A DNA stretch of 16,886 nt from Loktanella sp. (lineage in GTDB: Bacteria; Pseudomonadota; Alphaproteobacteria; Rhodobacterales; Rhodobacteraceae). Where the stretch lies: contig PUNR01000337.1 of NCBI GenBank assembly GCA_003551805.1, positions 1-16,886 on the forward strand. The letters run 5' to 3'. The notes below the pieces were generated by a model, which made no database searches, had not been told where the DNA came from, and saw only the letters and a program-made list of their open reading frames with translations. Position numbers and translations under genes: made by a program. Shown piece after piece: positions 7,152 to 14,721 of this stretch. Numbering within the stretch: the first letter of the stretch is position 1; each line of letters starts with the position of its first letter.

Positions 7152-7180
7152 AACTAAGTTTCACATAATGAAACCTTGTT
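7152..7180. promoter_or_regulatory. Extended palindrome, candidate IclR-family operator
   Basis: The core is GTTTCA (7158-7163), spacer CATAA, and TGAAAC (7169-7174), a perfect 6-5-6 inverted repeat. Symmetry continues outward to AAC (7152-7154) and GTT (7178-7180), giving 10 complementary pairs out of 12 in a 29-bp dyad. It lies between the divergent regulator and binding-protein genes, 30 bp before the latter's start. IclR-family proteins bind AT-rich palindromes of similar size. This is the best operator candidate in the window. Confidence 0.6.
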
Positions 7181-7210
7181 GACCATATCAAGCACCTGAG
7201 GGAGGATAAA

Positions 7211-8470
7211 ATGAATTCAATTATTAAGACGTCGTTCGCGGCGTTCGTGGCGGCGGGCATTGTGGCATCGGCCACCACCGCCAATGCCCAATCACTGACC
7301 GGCGATCTGGTCATTTTTTCGGACATGCACGACCCCGCGCCGCGCGCCGTGATGAACGACATGGCCGCGCGTTTCGGCGAAATGCATCCGGATCTGAACG
7401 TGCAGGTCACGATCATCGACCGCGAAGCGTACAAGACACAGATCCGCAACTTTCTGACCGCCAATGCGCCGGACGTGGCGAACTGGTACGCCGCCAACCG
7501 CATGCTGCCCTATGTCGAGGCGGGCCTGTTCGAGGATATCTCTGACATCTGGGACGACCAGATGAGCGAAGAACTGGCATCGACCAAGGGTGCTTTGTCG
7601 GTAGATGGTGCGCAATATGGCGTGCCTTACACCTATTATCAGTGGGGCATCTATTACCGCAAAGACATCTTTGACGAACTCGGCCTGTCAGAGCCTGAAA
7701 CATGGGAAGAAGAGCTGGCGAATTGTCAGACCCTTCTGGATAACGGGATCAAATGCTACACCGTCGGGACGCGGTTCCTTTGGACCGCAGGCGGCTGGTT
7801 CGACTATATGAACATGCGCACCAACGGCTATGATTTCCACGCGCGCCTGACCAATGGCGAAGAAAGCTGGACCAGTGACGAGGTCCGCGAGACATTCGCC
7901 AACTGGCGCACGCTGATTGACATGGGCGCCTTCATCGACGACCACCAGAACTATGACTGGCAAGAAGCCCTGCCCTTCATGGTCAACGGCGAAGCGGCAA
8001 GCTATTTGATGGGTAACTTTGCTGTCGCACCGATGCGCGAAGCGGGTCTGGATGATGACAAGCTGGATTTCTACCAGTTTGTCGAAATCACCCCCGGTAT
8101 TCCCCGCGGGGAAGATGCGCCGACCGACACGTTCCACATTCCGACCGGTGCCAACAACAAAGAAGCCGCACGCGAGTTTCTGAAATTCGTGGTCTCGGCG
8201 GAAAACCAGACGCTGATCAACAACGGTGCAAATCTGGGGCAGCTGCCGGTGAACGCGATGTCGGAAGTCGATGACGACAAGTTCCTGCAGCAAGGCTTTG
8301 ACATGCTGTCAAACCGCGCACCCGGTGGCATCGCGCAATTCTTTGACCGCGACGCACCGGCAGAAATGGCCGCAGCAGGTATGGAAGGTTTCCAGGAATT
8401 CATGGTGTTCCCCGACAACCTTGATGCCATCCTCGAGCGGCTGGAAAACACGCGACTGGACAGCTATTGA
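7211..8470 (+). CDS. Sugar ABC transporter substrate-binding protein (CUT1 family)
   Basis: The precursor has 419 residues and starts at ATG 7211 after a strong GGGAGG (about 7199-7205). Residues 1-26 are a Sec signal peptide with probable cleavage after ANA. The mature protein begins QSLTGDLVIFSDMHDP and continues with the family-1 solute-binding pattern AARFGEMHPDLNVQV and FLTANAPDVANWYA. Length and layout fit periplasmic oligosaccharide-binding proteins. As first gene of the operon, ahead of two permeases and two galactosidases, it most likely binds a galactose-containing glycoside. Two hairpins directly after the stop suggest its mRNA segment may be stabilised relative to the permease segment, which is common for binding proteins needed in excess. 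Confidence 0.93.
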   Translation: MNSIIKTSFAAFVAAGIVASATTANAQSLTGDLVIFSDMHDPAPRAVMNDMAARFGEMHPDLNVQVTIIDREAYKTQIRNFLTANAPDVANWYAANRMLPYVEAGLFEDISDIWDDQMSEELASTKGALSVDGAQYGVPYTYYQWGIYYRKDIFDELGLSEPETWEEELANCQTLLDNGIKCYTVGTRFLWTAGGWFDYMNMRTNGYDFHARLTNGEESWTSDEVRETFANWRTLIDMGAFIDDHQNYDWQEALPFMVNGEAASYLMGNFAVAPMREAGLDDDKLDFYQFVEITPGIPRGEDAPTDTFHIPTGANNKEAAREFLKFVVSAENQTLINNGANLGQLPVNAMSEVDDDKFLQQGFDMLSNRAPGGIAQFFDRDAPAEMAAAGMEGFQEFMVFPDNLDAILERLENTRLDSY

Positions 8471-8479
8471 TCCCGTAAC

Positions 8480-8501
8480 GGGGTGCGCAACAGCGCGCCC
8501 C
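8480..8501 (+). terminator. Hairpin after the binding-protein gene (attenuator or mRNA stabiliser)
   Basis: GGGGTGCGC (8480-8488), loop AACA, and GCGCGCCCC (8493-8501) pair over 9 bp including one G-T wobble, starting 10 bp after the stop. No T-tract follows, so partial termination or 3'-end protection is more likely than full termination, and the permease genes continue downstream on the same strand. Confidence 0.55.
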
Positions 8502-8510
8502 AAAGCGTCC

Positions 8511-8537
8511 GTAGGGTGCGCTTTATGCGCACCCTGC
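8511..8537 (+). repeat. REP-like palindrome with 5' GTAG
   Basis: AGGGTGCGC (8513-8521), loop TTTAT, and GCGCACCCT (8527-8535) form a perfect 9-bp stem. The element opens with GTAG (8511-8514), the tetranucleotide typical of REP sequences moved by RAYT transposases. GTAGGGTGCG...CGCACC palindromes are, from memory, widespread intergenic repeats in proteobacteria. A single copy is present here and no RAYT gene is in the window, so REP identity is inferred from form. Confidence 0.5.
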
Positions 8538-8562
8538 CTCACACCAGCCACAGGCGGCGCCC

Positions 8563-9519
8563 ATGACAATTTCATCCGACAGCTATAGCCAGACACAACG
8601 CGGCTGGTACAAGCGCAACGAAATCGCCATCACGCCCTGGCTGTTCCTGACGCCGGGCCTGTTGTTCTTTTTCGTCTATGTCATCTGGCCGATCTGGCAA
8701 AGCTTTGGCATGTCGCTTTATGACTGGAACGGGCTGGGCGATATCAATGTCAACGGCACCTATATCGGGCTTGAGAATTACAACAAGCTGTTCGGTCTGG
8801 CTGGTGAACGCGCCGACCGCAACTTTCAGATTTCTTTATGGAATAACCTGCGCTGGCTCGTGCTGTATCTGCTGGCGATCCCTGCGGGCCTGATGATCGC
8901 GCTGTTTCTGAACCAGAATGTGCGCGGCATACGGATTTATAAGTCATTGTTTTTCTTTCCTTTTGTTATCAGTCAGGTCGTTGTCGGCCTTGTTTTCACG
9001 TGGTTCTACCTACCCAATAACGGCCTGTTCACGGTCATCACCAACTGGTTCGGGTTTCAGATTCCGGGCGGCGTTCTGGGCAACCCCAACACCGCGACTT
9101 ACGGGATCATTGTCGCGGGTCTGTGGCCGCAGACGGCCTATTGCATGATCCTGTATCTGACCGGCCTGAACGCCGTTGATCCCGAACAGGTCGAGGCGGC
9201 ACGTCTGGACGGTGCAAAGGGCCGCAAGATGCTATGGTATGTGATCCTGCCGCAGCTGAAGCCTGCGACCTTTATTGCCTTTGTTGTGACGATCATCGGG
9301 GCTTTGCGCAGTTTTGACCTTGTGTCGATCATGACAAATGGCGGCCCCTTCGGGTCCACGCGGGTGCTGTCATTCTATGTTTTTGAAAAATCGCTGTCGG
9401 AACGCGGGTTGCAATATGGCTATGCGGCAGCGGTTGCTGTCGTGCTGTTCCTGATCATGCTGGTCTTCATCTCTTACTTTTTGTGGGCGATGTACAAAGA
9501 AGAAAAGGCGGCACGCTGA
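8563..9519 (+). CDS. Sugar ABC transporter permease, MalF/UgpA-like
   Basis: The inner-membrane protein of 318 residues has about six hydrophobic segments, the first near 25-45 (TPWLFLTPGLLFFFVYVIWP). The EAA loop that docks on the ATPase is at about 211-234: EAARLDGAKGRK followed by ILPQLKP. This is the binding-protein-dependent permease fold, and being the first of two permease genes fits the MalF-like partner. It follows the binding-protein gene after 92 bp carrying two hairpins. Its start ATG 8563 has only a weak upstream site (AGGCGGC). Its TGA shares one base with the ATG of the second permease (TGATG at 9517-9521), so the two are translationally coupled and should form a heterodimeric channel with the ATPase encoded at 5235-6293. 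Confidence 0.93.
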   Translation: MTISSDSYSQTQRGWYKRNEIAITPWLFLTPGLLFFFVYVIWPIWQSFGMSLYDWNGLGDINVNGTYIGLENYNKLFGLAGERADRNFQISLWNNLRWLVLYLLAIPAGLMIALFLNQNVRGIRIYKSLFFFPFVISQVVVGLVFTWFYLPNNGLFTVITNWFGFQIPGGVLGNPNTATYGIIVAGLWPQTAYCMILYLTGLNAVDPEQVEAARLDGAKGRKMLWYVILPQLKPATFIAFVVTIIGALRSFDLVSIMTNGGPFGSTRVLSFYVFEKSLSERGLQYGYAAAVAVVLFLIMLVFISYFLWAMYKEEKAAR

Positions 9520-10367
9520 TGTTTCCTACCCCTGTCCAGAAAACATCCGCCGGCGTGCGTGTCAGCTATCAGGCATTCCTGCCATTGGCGCTGATCCTTT
9601 GGCTGTTGCCGCTGATCGCGGTGATGATCTTTTCGATCAAACCGTCGGTGGATTTCACCACCGGCAATTACTGGGGCTGGCCCACATCGTTTGAAGGTTT
9701 CACCAATTACGGGCGCGTGTTTTTCGAAAGCGACATGCCCCGCTATCTGATGAATTCCGTGTTGATTACTGTACCGACAGTCATTGGCACCGTCGCGCTG
9801 GCCTGCATGACCGGTTTTGCGCTGGGGGTGTATAAGTTCAAGGGCAACCTGCTGATCTTCTTCATGTTCATCGCGGGCAATTTCGTGCCATTCCAGATTT
9901 TGATGGTGCCAGTGCGCGATCTGACGGTCGATATGGGCCTTTATAATACCAAAACCGGGCTGGTCTTGTTTCACATCGCGTTTCAGACCGGCTTTGCCAC
10001 GCTGTTCATGCGCAATTTCATCCGCGCCCTGCCCTTCCCCCTCATCGAGGCTGCTAGGGTTGAAGGCGTCGCGGAATGGCGCATTTTCTGGTATGTCGTG
10101 CTGCCGCTGATGAAGCCTGCGATTGCCGCGATGGCGGTGCTGGTTTTCACCTTCATCTGGAACGATTATTTCTGGGCTGTCGTGCTGACCCAAGGCGTCG
10201 AAAGCCAGCCTGTCACGGCAGGGATCACCAGTTTCAATTCGCAATTCCGCGCCGCCTATCATTTGATGAGCGCGGGTTCCATCGTGGCCGCCCTGCCGCC
10301 TGTGCTGATGTTCTTTCTGATGCAGAAACATTTTATCGCGGGCCTGACCCTTGGGGCTGTAAAGTAG
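9519..10367 (+). CDS. Sugar ABC transporter permease, MalG/UgpE-like
   Basis: The protein has 282 residues starting at ATG 9519, which overlaps the stop of the first permease; AAAGGCGG lies just upstream. An upstream in-frame GTG at 9483 lies inside the preceding gene and is rejected. Hydrophobic segments begin at residues 20-40 (FLPLALILWLLPLIAVMIF). The EAA loop is at about 177-200 (EAARVEGVAEWR then VLPLMKP). The C-terminus ends GLTLGAVK, typical of MalG-like permeases, where the C-terminal tail contacts the ATPase. It pairs with the first permease to form the import channel. The alpha-galactosidase gene follows after 6 bp. Confidence 0.93.
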   Translation: MFPTPVQKTSAGVRVSYQAFLPLALILWLLPLIAVMIFSIKPSVDFTTGNYWGWPTSFEGFTNYGRVFFESDMPRYLMNSVLITVPTVIGTVALACMTGFALGVYKFKGNLLIFFMFIAGNFVPFQILMVPVRDLTVDMGLYNTKTGLVLFHIAFQTGFATLFMRNFIRALPFPLIEAARVEGVAEWRIFWYVVLPLMKPAIAAMAVLVFTFIWNDYFWAVVLTQGVESQPVTAGITSFNSQFRAAYHLMSAGSIVAALPPVLMFFLMQKHFIAGLTLGAVK

Positions 10368-10373
10368 ACTAAT

Positions 10374-12458
10374 ATGACCAGAACTTACCGGATTGATGAT
10401 ACGCGCCAGACACTTGTGCTGGCCGCCCGAAACGACCGCCTGCCAGAGGTGGTGTATTGGGGCCCACGCCTTGGGGCGGATGAAGCCCTTGATACGCTGC
10501 ACGCAGCCCATGCGATTGATGTCACCGGCGGGATGCTGGATGAAAACCCGGATCTGTCGCTATGCCCCGAGGCCAGCCGCAGTTTCCCCGGCCAGCCCGG
10601 TCTGATCCTGCGCAGCGGTGACGGCACGCCCTTGCTGCCGAAATTCTGTTTTGCGGATGTGGCACAGGATGCGACATCGCTGGTGCTGACCTACCGCGAT
10701 GCCGACAATCGACTGGACCTGACCTGTCGTTTCCTGTCGGACCCCGCCACCAATGTCATCACCTGCCAGACCGCGCTTGACGCCGACCGGCCTGTGCATC
10801 TGCATTGGCTTGCGGCACCCGTTTTGCCCGGCCCGCAGCAATCGGATGAGATGATCGATGTGTCAGGCCGTTGGTGTGGCGAATTTCAACTGTCCCGCAC
10901 TGCATGGTCGCCGGGTATGCGGTACCGCGAAAACCGCACAGGGCGGACAGGCCATGAACATTTCCCCGGTCTGATCGTGCCCTGTCGGGGGGCCACGAAT
11001 ACGAGGGGCGAGGCTTACGGATTTCACTATGGCTGGTCAGGCGGGCATCGCATGATTGCCGAGGAACTGCCCGATGGTCGTCGCCAGATCCAATGGGGCC
11101 ATGCCGCGCGGATGGAAACCGAGGCGGCGACGCATTTCAGCACAGCACCTTTGTATATCGCCTATTCCGACACTGGCTTGAACGGCTGTGCAGTCGCGTT
11201 CCAACGCCATTTGCGCGACCGGATCGTGACATGGCCAAAACCCGATGCCCCACGCCCTGTGCATTACAATTGCTGGGAAGCGGTCTATTTCGACCACAAA
11301 CTGCCCGTGCTGAAGGATATCGCGGCGCGTGCGGCCGCGCTTGGCGCGGAACGGTTCGTGCTGGATGACGGCTGGTTCGGGGAACGCGATGACGACACCC
11401 GCAGCCTGTCGGATTGGACGGTGGATGCGCGCAAATATCCTGACGGGCTGCATCCGCTGATTGACCATGTGCATGGGTTGGGGATGACATTCGGCATCTG
11501 GTTCGAGCCTGAGATGATCAACGAGGACAGCGATATCCACCGCGCCCATCCTGACTGGGTTCTGGGCAGCGAAGATCAGACCCTTGGCCGCCAGCAAAAG
11601 GCGCTGAATATGGCGCTGCCTGCGGTGCGCGATTACCTTTACGACCGGATCGCCGCGATCCTGTCGGATCACCAGATTGATTACATCAAATGGGACCACA
11701 ACCGCGTGTTGCCGATGCCTGATGCCTCGCAGACGCGCGGGTCTTATGCGCTGATCGACCGGCTGCGCGCGGATTTCCCGCAGGTCGAGATTGAAAGCTG
11801 TGCCTCTGGCGGGGGCCGGATTGATTTCGGGATATTGCAGCGCACGCAACGTGTCTGGCTGTCCGACAGCAATGACGCGCTGGAACGGCTGCGCATCCAG
11901 CATGACGCGGCCTTGTTCCTGCCGATGGCCGTGACCGGCAGCCATGTCGGGCCGCGCGTCTGTCATACATCGGGGCGCACGCTGGATATCTCATTCCGCG
12001 CATGGGTCGCCGCCCAGCGCCATATGGGGTTCGAGATGGACCCACGCGAATTGACCGATCACGAAGCATCGGTGCTGAAAGAAGTGACGGATTGGTGGAA
12101 ACATCACCGCCATTGGCTGCACAAGGCCGATATCCTGCGGCTGGACAGTGCCGATCCCGCAGTGATCGCCGAACAGCAACTCGCGCAGGATCAATCCCGT
12201 TTCGTCGTCTTCGCAGGCAAGGCTGCGACCAGTGCGCAGATCGTGCCGCGCCCTTTGCGGCTGACCGGACTGGACCCTGACGCGCGCTACCGCGTGACGC
12301 TGGTGAACCGCGATACGGCAACACATCTATCGCGCGGCGCGCCTTTGCTGAAATCGGATGCGCTGGTTGTGACCGGCACTTATCTGATGCATCACGGCAT
12401 CACGCTGCCATGGTCGTTTCCGGAACGGATGTGGGTGCTGGAGGGGGAAAAGCTATGA
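10374..12458 (+). CDS. Alpha-galactosidase, glycoside hydrolase family 36
   Basis: The enzyme of 694 residues has no signal peptide, so it acts in the cytoplasm on imported alpha-galactosides. An N-terminal beta-sandwich domain (about 1-290) leads into the TIM barrel that starts at PVHYNCWEAVYFD. RFVLDDGWFG (327-336) and GIWFEPEMI (374-382) are GH36 signatures. The catalytic nucleophile is D441 in YIKWDHNR, and the acid/base is D498 in WLSDSND, preceded by the CASGGGR substrate loop (476-482). A C-terminal beta domain closes the protein. Length fits bacterial GH36 enzymes such as AgaA/RafA. Only a weak ribosome site precedes ATG 10374. Its stop overlaps the SDR start (ATGA at 12455-12458). 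Natural substrates could include melibiose, raffinose, galactosylglycerols or DGDG-derived sugars. Confidence 0.95.
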   Translation: MTRTYRIDDTRQTLVLAARNDRLPEVVYWGPRLGADEALDTLHAAHAIDVTGGMLDENPDLSLCPEASRSFPGQPGLILRSGDGTPLLPKFCFADVAQDATSLVLTYRDADNRLDLTCRFLSDPATNVITCQTALDADRPVHLHWLAAPVLPGPQQSDEMIDVSGRWCGEFQLSRTAWSPGMRYRENRTGRTGHEHFPGLIVPCRGATNTRGEAYGFHYGWSGGHRMIAEELPDGRRQIQWGHAARMETEAATHFSTAPLYIAYSDTGLNGCAVAFQRHLRDRIVTWPKPDAPRPVHYNCWEAVYFDHKLPVLKDIAARAAALGAERFVLDDGWFGERDDDTRSLSDWTVDARKYPDGLHPLIDHVHGLGMTFGIWFEPEMINEDSDIHRAHPDWVLGSEDQTLGRQQKALNMALPAVRDYLYDRIAAILSDHQIDYIKWDHNRVLPMPDASQTRGSYALIDRLRADFPQVEIESCASGGGRIDFGILQRTQRVWLSDSNDALERLRIQHDAALFLPMAVTGSHVGPRVCHTSGRTLDISFRAWVAAQRHMGFEMDPRELTDHEASVLKEVTDWWKHHRHWLHKADILRLDSADPAVIAEQQLAQDQSRFVVFAGKAATSAQIVPRPLRLTGLDPDARYRVTLVNRDTATHLSRGAPLLKSDALVVTGTYLMHHGITLPWSFPERMWVLEGEKL

Positions 12459-13213
12459 GTGCCACGTTTCACGATCTCGCCGGTGCGTCGGTTTTCATCA
12501 CCGGTGGCGGCAATGGGATTGGTGCTGCGCTGACGGATGGGTTTCTGGCGCAGGGGGCCAAGGTCGCCTTTGTCGGCCGGTCCGATGCAACGGATTTTGT
12601 AGATGAGATGGCGGCGAAACATGGCAACCGCCCCTTGTTCATCCGCTGCGACATCACCGACACCGAAGGCTTGCAGGCAGCTATTGCCGAGGCTGCCAGT
12701 GTACACGGCCCGTTGAAAGCGCTGGTCAATAATGCAGCCAATGATCTGCGGCATGACGCAGGCAAGGTCACAAGCCAGCAATGGGATGATCTGACGGCTG
12801 TGAACCTGAAAGCCTATTTCTTTGCCTGCCAGAAAGCCGCTGAAGTGATGGCACCACAAGGCGCGATCATCAACTTTTCGTCGATCGCCTATATGATGGG
12901 GGCGGCGCAATTGTCGGTCTACACGACCGCCAATGCCGGGATCATGGGGATGACGCGGTCGCTGGCGCGCGAATGGGGACCGCAGGGGATCAGGGTCAAT
13001 GCCATCGCCCCCGGCTGGGTGTTTACTGAAAAGCAGGAAACCATGTGGGCCACGCCCGAAAGCAAGGCGGCATTTTTGGAAAAACAATGCCTGCGGCAGT
13101 TCATGAAACCCGCCGATATGGTCGGGCCGGTGCTGTTTCTGGCATCGACAGCGTCGGCGATGATGACAGGCCAGACAATGGTGGTGGATGCAGGCGTGGT
13201 GGTGACAGGATGA
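12455..13213 (+). CDS. SDR sugar dehydrogenase, probable galactose 1-dehydrogenase, with catalytic Lys replaced by Asn
   Basis: A classical short-chain dehydrogenase of 252 residues, starting at ATG 12455 after GGAGGGGGA and overlapping the galactosidase stop. The NAD(P) loop is TGGGNGIG (16-23), NNAAN is at 92-96, and structural N117 and catalytic S143 and Y156 are present. The YxxxK motif, however, reads YTTAN: residue 160 is Asn (AAT at 12932-12934). The C-terminal part (GWVFTEKQETMW, KQCL, DMVGPVLFLAS) resembles, from memory, Caulobacter-type D-xylose 1-dehydrogenase. Together with the DgoK, DgoA and lactonase genes this points to oxidation of D-galactose to galactono-lactone. No other dehydrogenase is in the operon. 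Without the lysine, activity and substrate need testing; other aldoses such as arabinose or fucose remain possible. Confidence 0.8.
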   Translation: MSATFHDLAGASVFITGGGNGIGAALTDGFLAQGAKVAFVGRSDATDFVDEMAAKHGNRPLFIRCDITDTEGLQAAIAEAASVHGPLKALVNNAANDLRHDAGKVTSQQWDDLTAVNLKAYFFACQKAAEVMAPQGAIINFSSIAYMMGAAQLSVYTTANAGIMGMTRSLAREWGPQGIRVNAIAPGWVFTEKQETMWATPESKAAFLEKQCLRQFMKPADMVGPVLFLASTASAMMTGQTMVVDAGVVVTG

Positions 13214-14112
13214 CCCGACAGATCACACCCGCATGGATCGCCGTTGACTGGGGCACTTCAAACCTGCGTGTCTGGGCGATGTCGGCCACGGGCACGGTGC
13301 TGGCGCAGGCCGGATCGGACAAAGGCATGGGCGGGCTTGACCGCGCGGGGTATGAACCTGCGCTTTTGGCGCTGGTCGGTGACTGGCTGGATGGCCCGAC
13401 ACCAGTCATTGCATGCGGCATGGTAGGGTCGCGCCAAGGCTGGGTCGAGGCGCGCTATGCCGCCACCCCCTGCCCGCCGCACGGGTCCGATTTCGCAAGA
13501 CCCGAAACGGTTGATCCAAGGCTGGATGTCCATGTCATCCCCGGCATCAAGCAGATGCAGCCCGCCGATGTCATGCGCGGCGAGGAAACCCAGATCGCTG
13601 GATTTCTGGCGCAAAACAAAGGCTGGGACGGGGTGATCTGCCTGCCCGGCACGCATACCAAATGGGTGCATATCAGCGCCGGAGAGATCGTGAGTTTTCA
13701 GACCTTCATGACGGGGGAATTGTTTGCCACGCTGACCGACCATACCGTGCTGCGCCATTCGATTGCGGCGGAGGGTTGGGATGATGCGGCCTTTGACAGC
13801 GGCTTGTCCGATGCGTTTTCCCGCCCTGAAAAGCTGGCCGGGCGGCTGTTTTCGCTGCGCGCCGAAGGGTTGTTGCATGATTTGCCCGGCCATGTGGCGC
13901 GCGCGCGGTTGTCAGGGGTGCTGATCGGGGCAGAGCTTGCCTCGGCCAAGCCATATTGGTTGGGCCAACAGATTGCGGTGATCGGTGCGGGCGGGTTGGC
14001 GAAGCTTTACGTCAAGGCGCTGTCGCAGCAAGGCGTGCCCGCCACGCAAGTCAATGCCGAAAGTGCGACACTTGCGGGCCTGACCGCCGCTTATCGCCAG
14101 TTGAAAGGATAA
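13210..14112 (+). CDS. dgoK: 2-dehydro-3-deoxygalactonokinase (KDGal kinase)
   Basis: The protein of 300 residues starts at ATG 13210, overlapping the SDR stop (ATGA); the longer upstream frame lies inside the SDR gene and is rejected. The N-terminal AVDWGTSNLRVW (11-22) is the ATP phosphate-1 region of the DgoK family. MRGEETQIAG (122-131), CLPGTHTKWV (144-153) and IGAGGLAKLY further on are also family signatures. It phosphorylates 2-keto-3-deoxy-galactonate to KDPGal in the cytoplasm, the fourth step of the De Ley-Doudoroff pathway, and its product is the substrate of the aldolase encoded 3 bp downstream. Length is normal for the family. Confidence 0.95.
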   Translation: MTRQITPAWIAVDWGTSNLRVWAMSATGTVLAQAGSDKGMGGLDRAGYEPALLALVGDWLDGPTPVIACGMVGSRQGWVEARYAATPCPPHGSDFARPETVDPRLDVHVIPGIKQMQPADVMRGEETQIAGFLAQNKGWDGVICLPGTHTKWVHISAGEIVSFQTFMTGELFATLTDHTVLRHSIAAEGWDDAAFDSGLSDAFSRPEKLAGRLFSLRAEGLLHDLPGHVARARLSGVLIGAELASAKPYWLGQQIAVIGAGGLAKLYVKALSQQGVPATQVNAESATLAGLTAAYRQLKG

Positions 14113-14115
14113 ACC

Positions 14116-14721
14116 ATGCACCGTCCCCTGATCGCCATTCTGCGCGGCATTACCCCGGACGAGGCTGTGCCGGTCACCGAAGCGCTGATCGCTGCCGGGA
14201 TCACGCGGATCGAGGTGCCGTTGAATTCGCCTGAACCCTTTGTCAGCATCGGACGGATGGTCGATGCCTGTAGCGGCGATGCGCTGATCGGCGCGGGCAC
14301 AGTGCTGTCGACCGATGATGTGGGGCGCGTCGCGCAGGTGGGGGGCAAGTTGATCGTGTCGCCCAATTGCGACCCGCGGGTGATTGTCGCCACCAAGGCG
14401 GCAGGTATGCAAAGCTGGCCGGGGGTGATGACGCCGACGGAATGTTTTGCAGCGCTCAAGGCGGGTGCCGACGGGCTGAAGATTTTCCCCGCCAGCCTGA
14501 TCGGCCCTGACGGTATCAAGGCGATCCGCGCCGTGCTGCCCAAAGGCACGCAGGTCTATGCCGTGGGTGGCGCAGGTGCGAGCAATTTTGCAACATGGAT
14601 GGCCGCCAGTGCCGATGGATTCGGCATCGGAACCGCACTATACCAACCCGGCCTATCGGTAGCCGAGGTTCAGACCCGCGCCCGCGACATCGTCGCGGCC
14701 TATGACGAGGCAGCACAATGA
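14116..14721 (+). CDS. dgoA: 2-dehydro-3-deoxy-6-phosphogalactonate aldolase
   Basis: The class I aldolase of 201 residues is a single TIM barrel of the KDPG/KDPGal family. It cleaves KDPGal to pyruvate and D-glyceraldehyde 3-phosphate. The N-terminus MHRPLIAILRGITP is characteristic; the catalytic Glu is E33 in RIEVPLNSP and the Schiff-base Lys is K122 in GLKIFPAS. VPLNSP and its place next to dgoK favour the galactonate (DgoA) over the gluconate (Eda) type. The start lies 3 bp after the dgoK stop with AAAGGA just upstream, and its stop overlaps the lactonase start (ATGA), so the genes are tightly coupled. Confidence 0.95.
   Translation: MHRPLIAILRGITPDEAVPVTEALIAAGITRIEVPLNSPEPFVSIGRMVDACSGDALIGAGTVLSTDDVGRVAQVGGKLIVSPNCDPRVIVATKAAGMQSWPGVMTPTECFAALKAGADGLKIFPASLIGPDGIKAIRAVLPKGTQVYAVGGAGASNFATWMAASADGFGIGTALYQPGLSVAEVQTRARDIVAAYDEAAQ

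Noticed and set aside
9474..10511. 345-residue open frame on the - strand
   Set aside because: It is antisense to the second permease, which has a clear EAA loop and membrane segments; the composition is shadow-like.
13045..13209. 55-residue N-terminal extension of DgoK
   Set aside because: It lies within the SDR coding sequence; the ATGA overlap at 13210 gives the normal DgoK N-terminus just before the AVDWGTSN motif.
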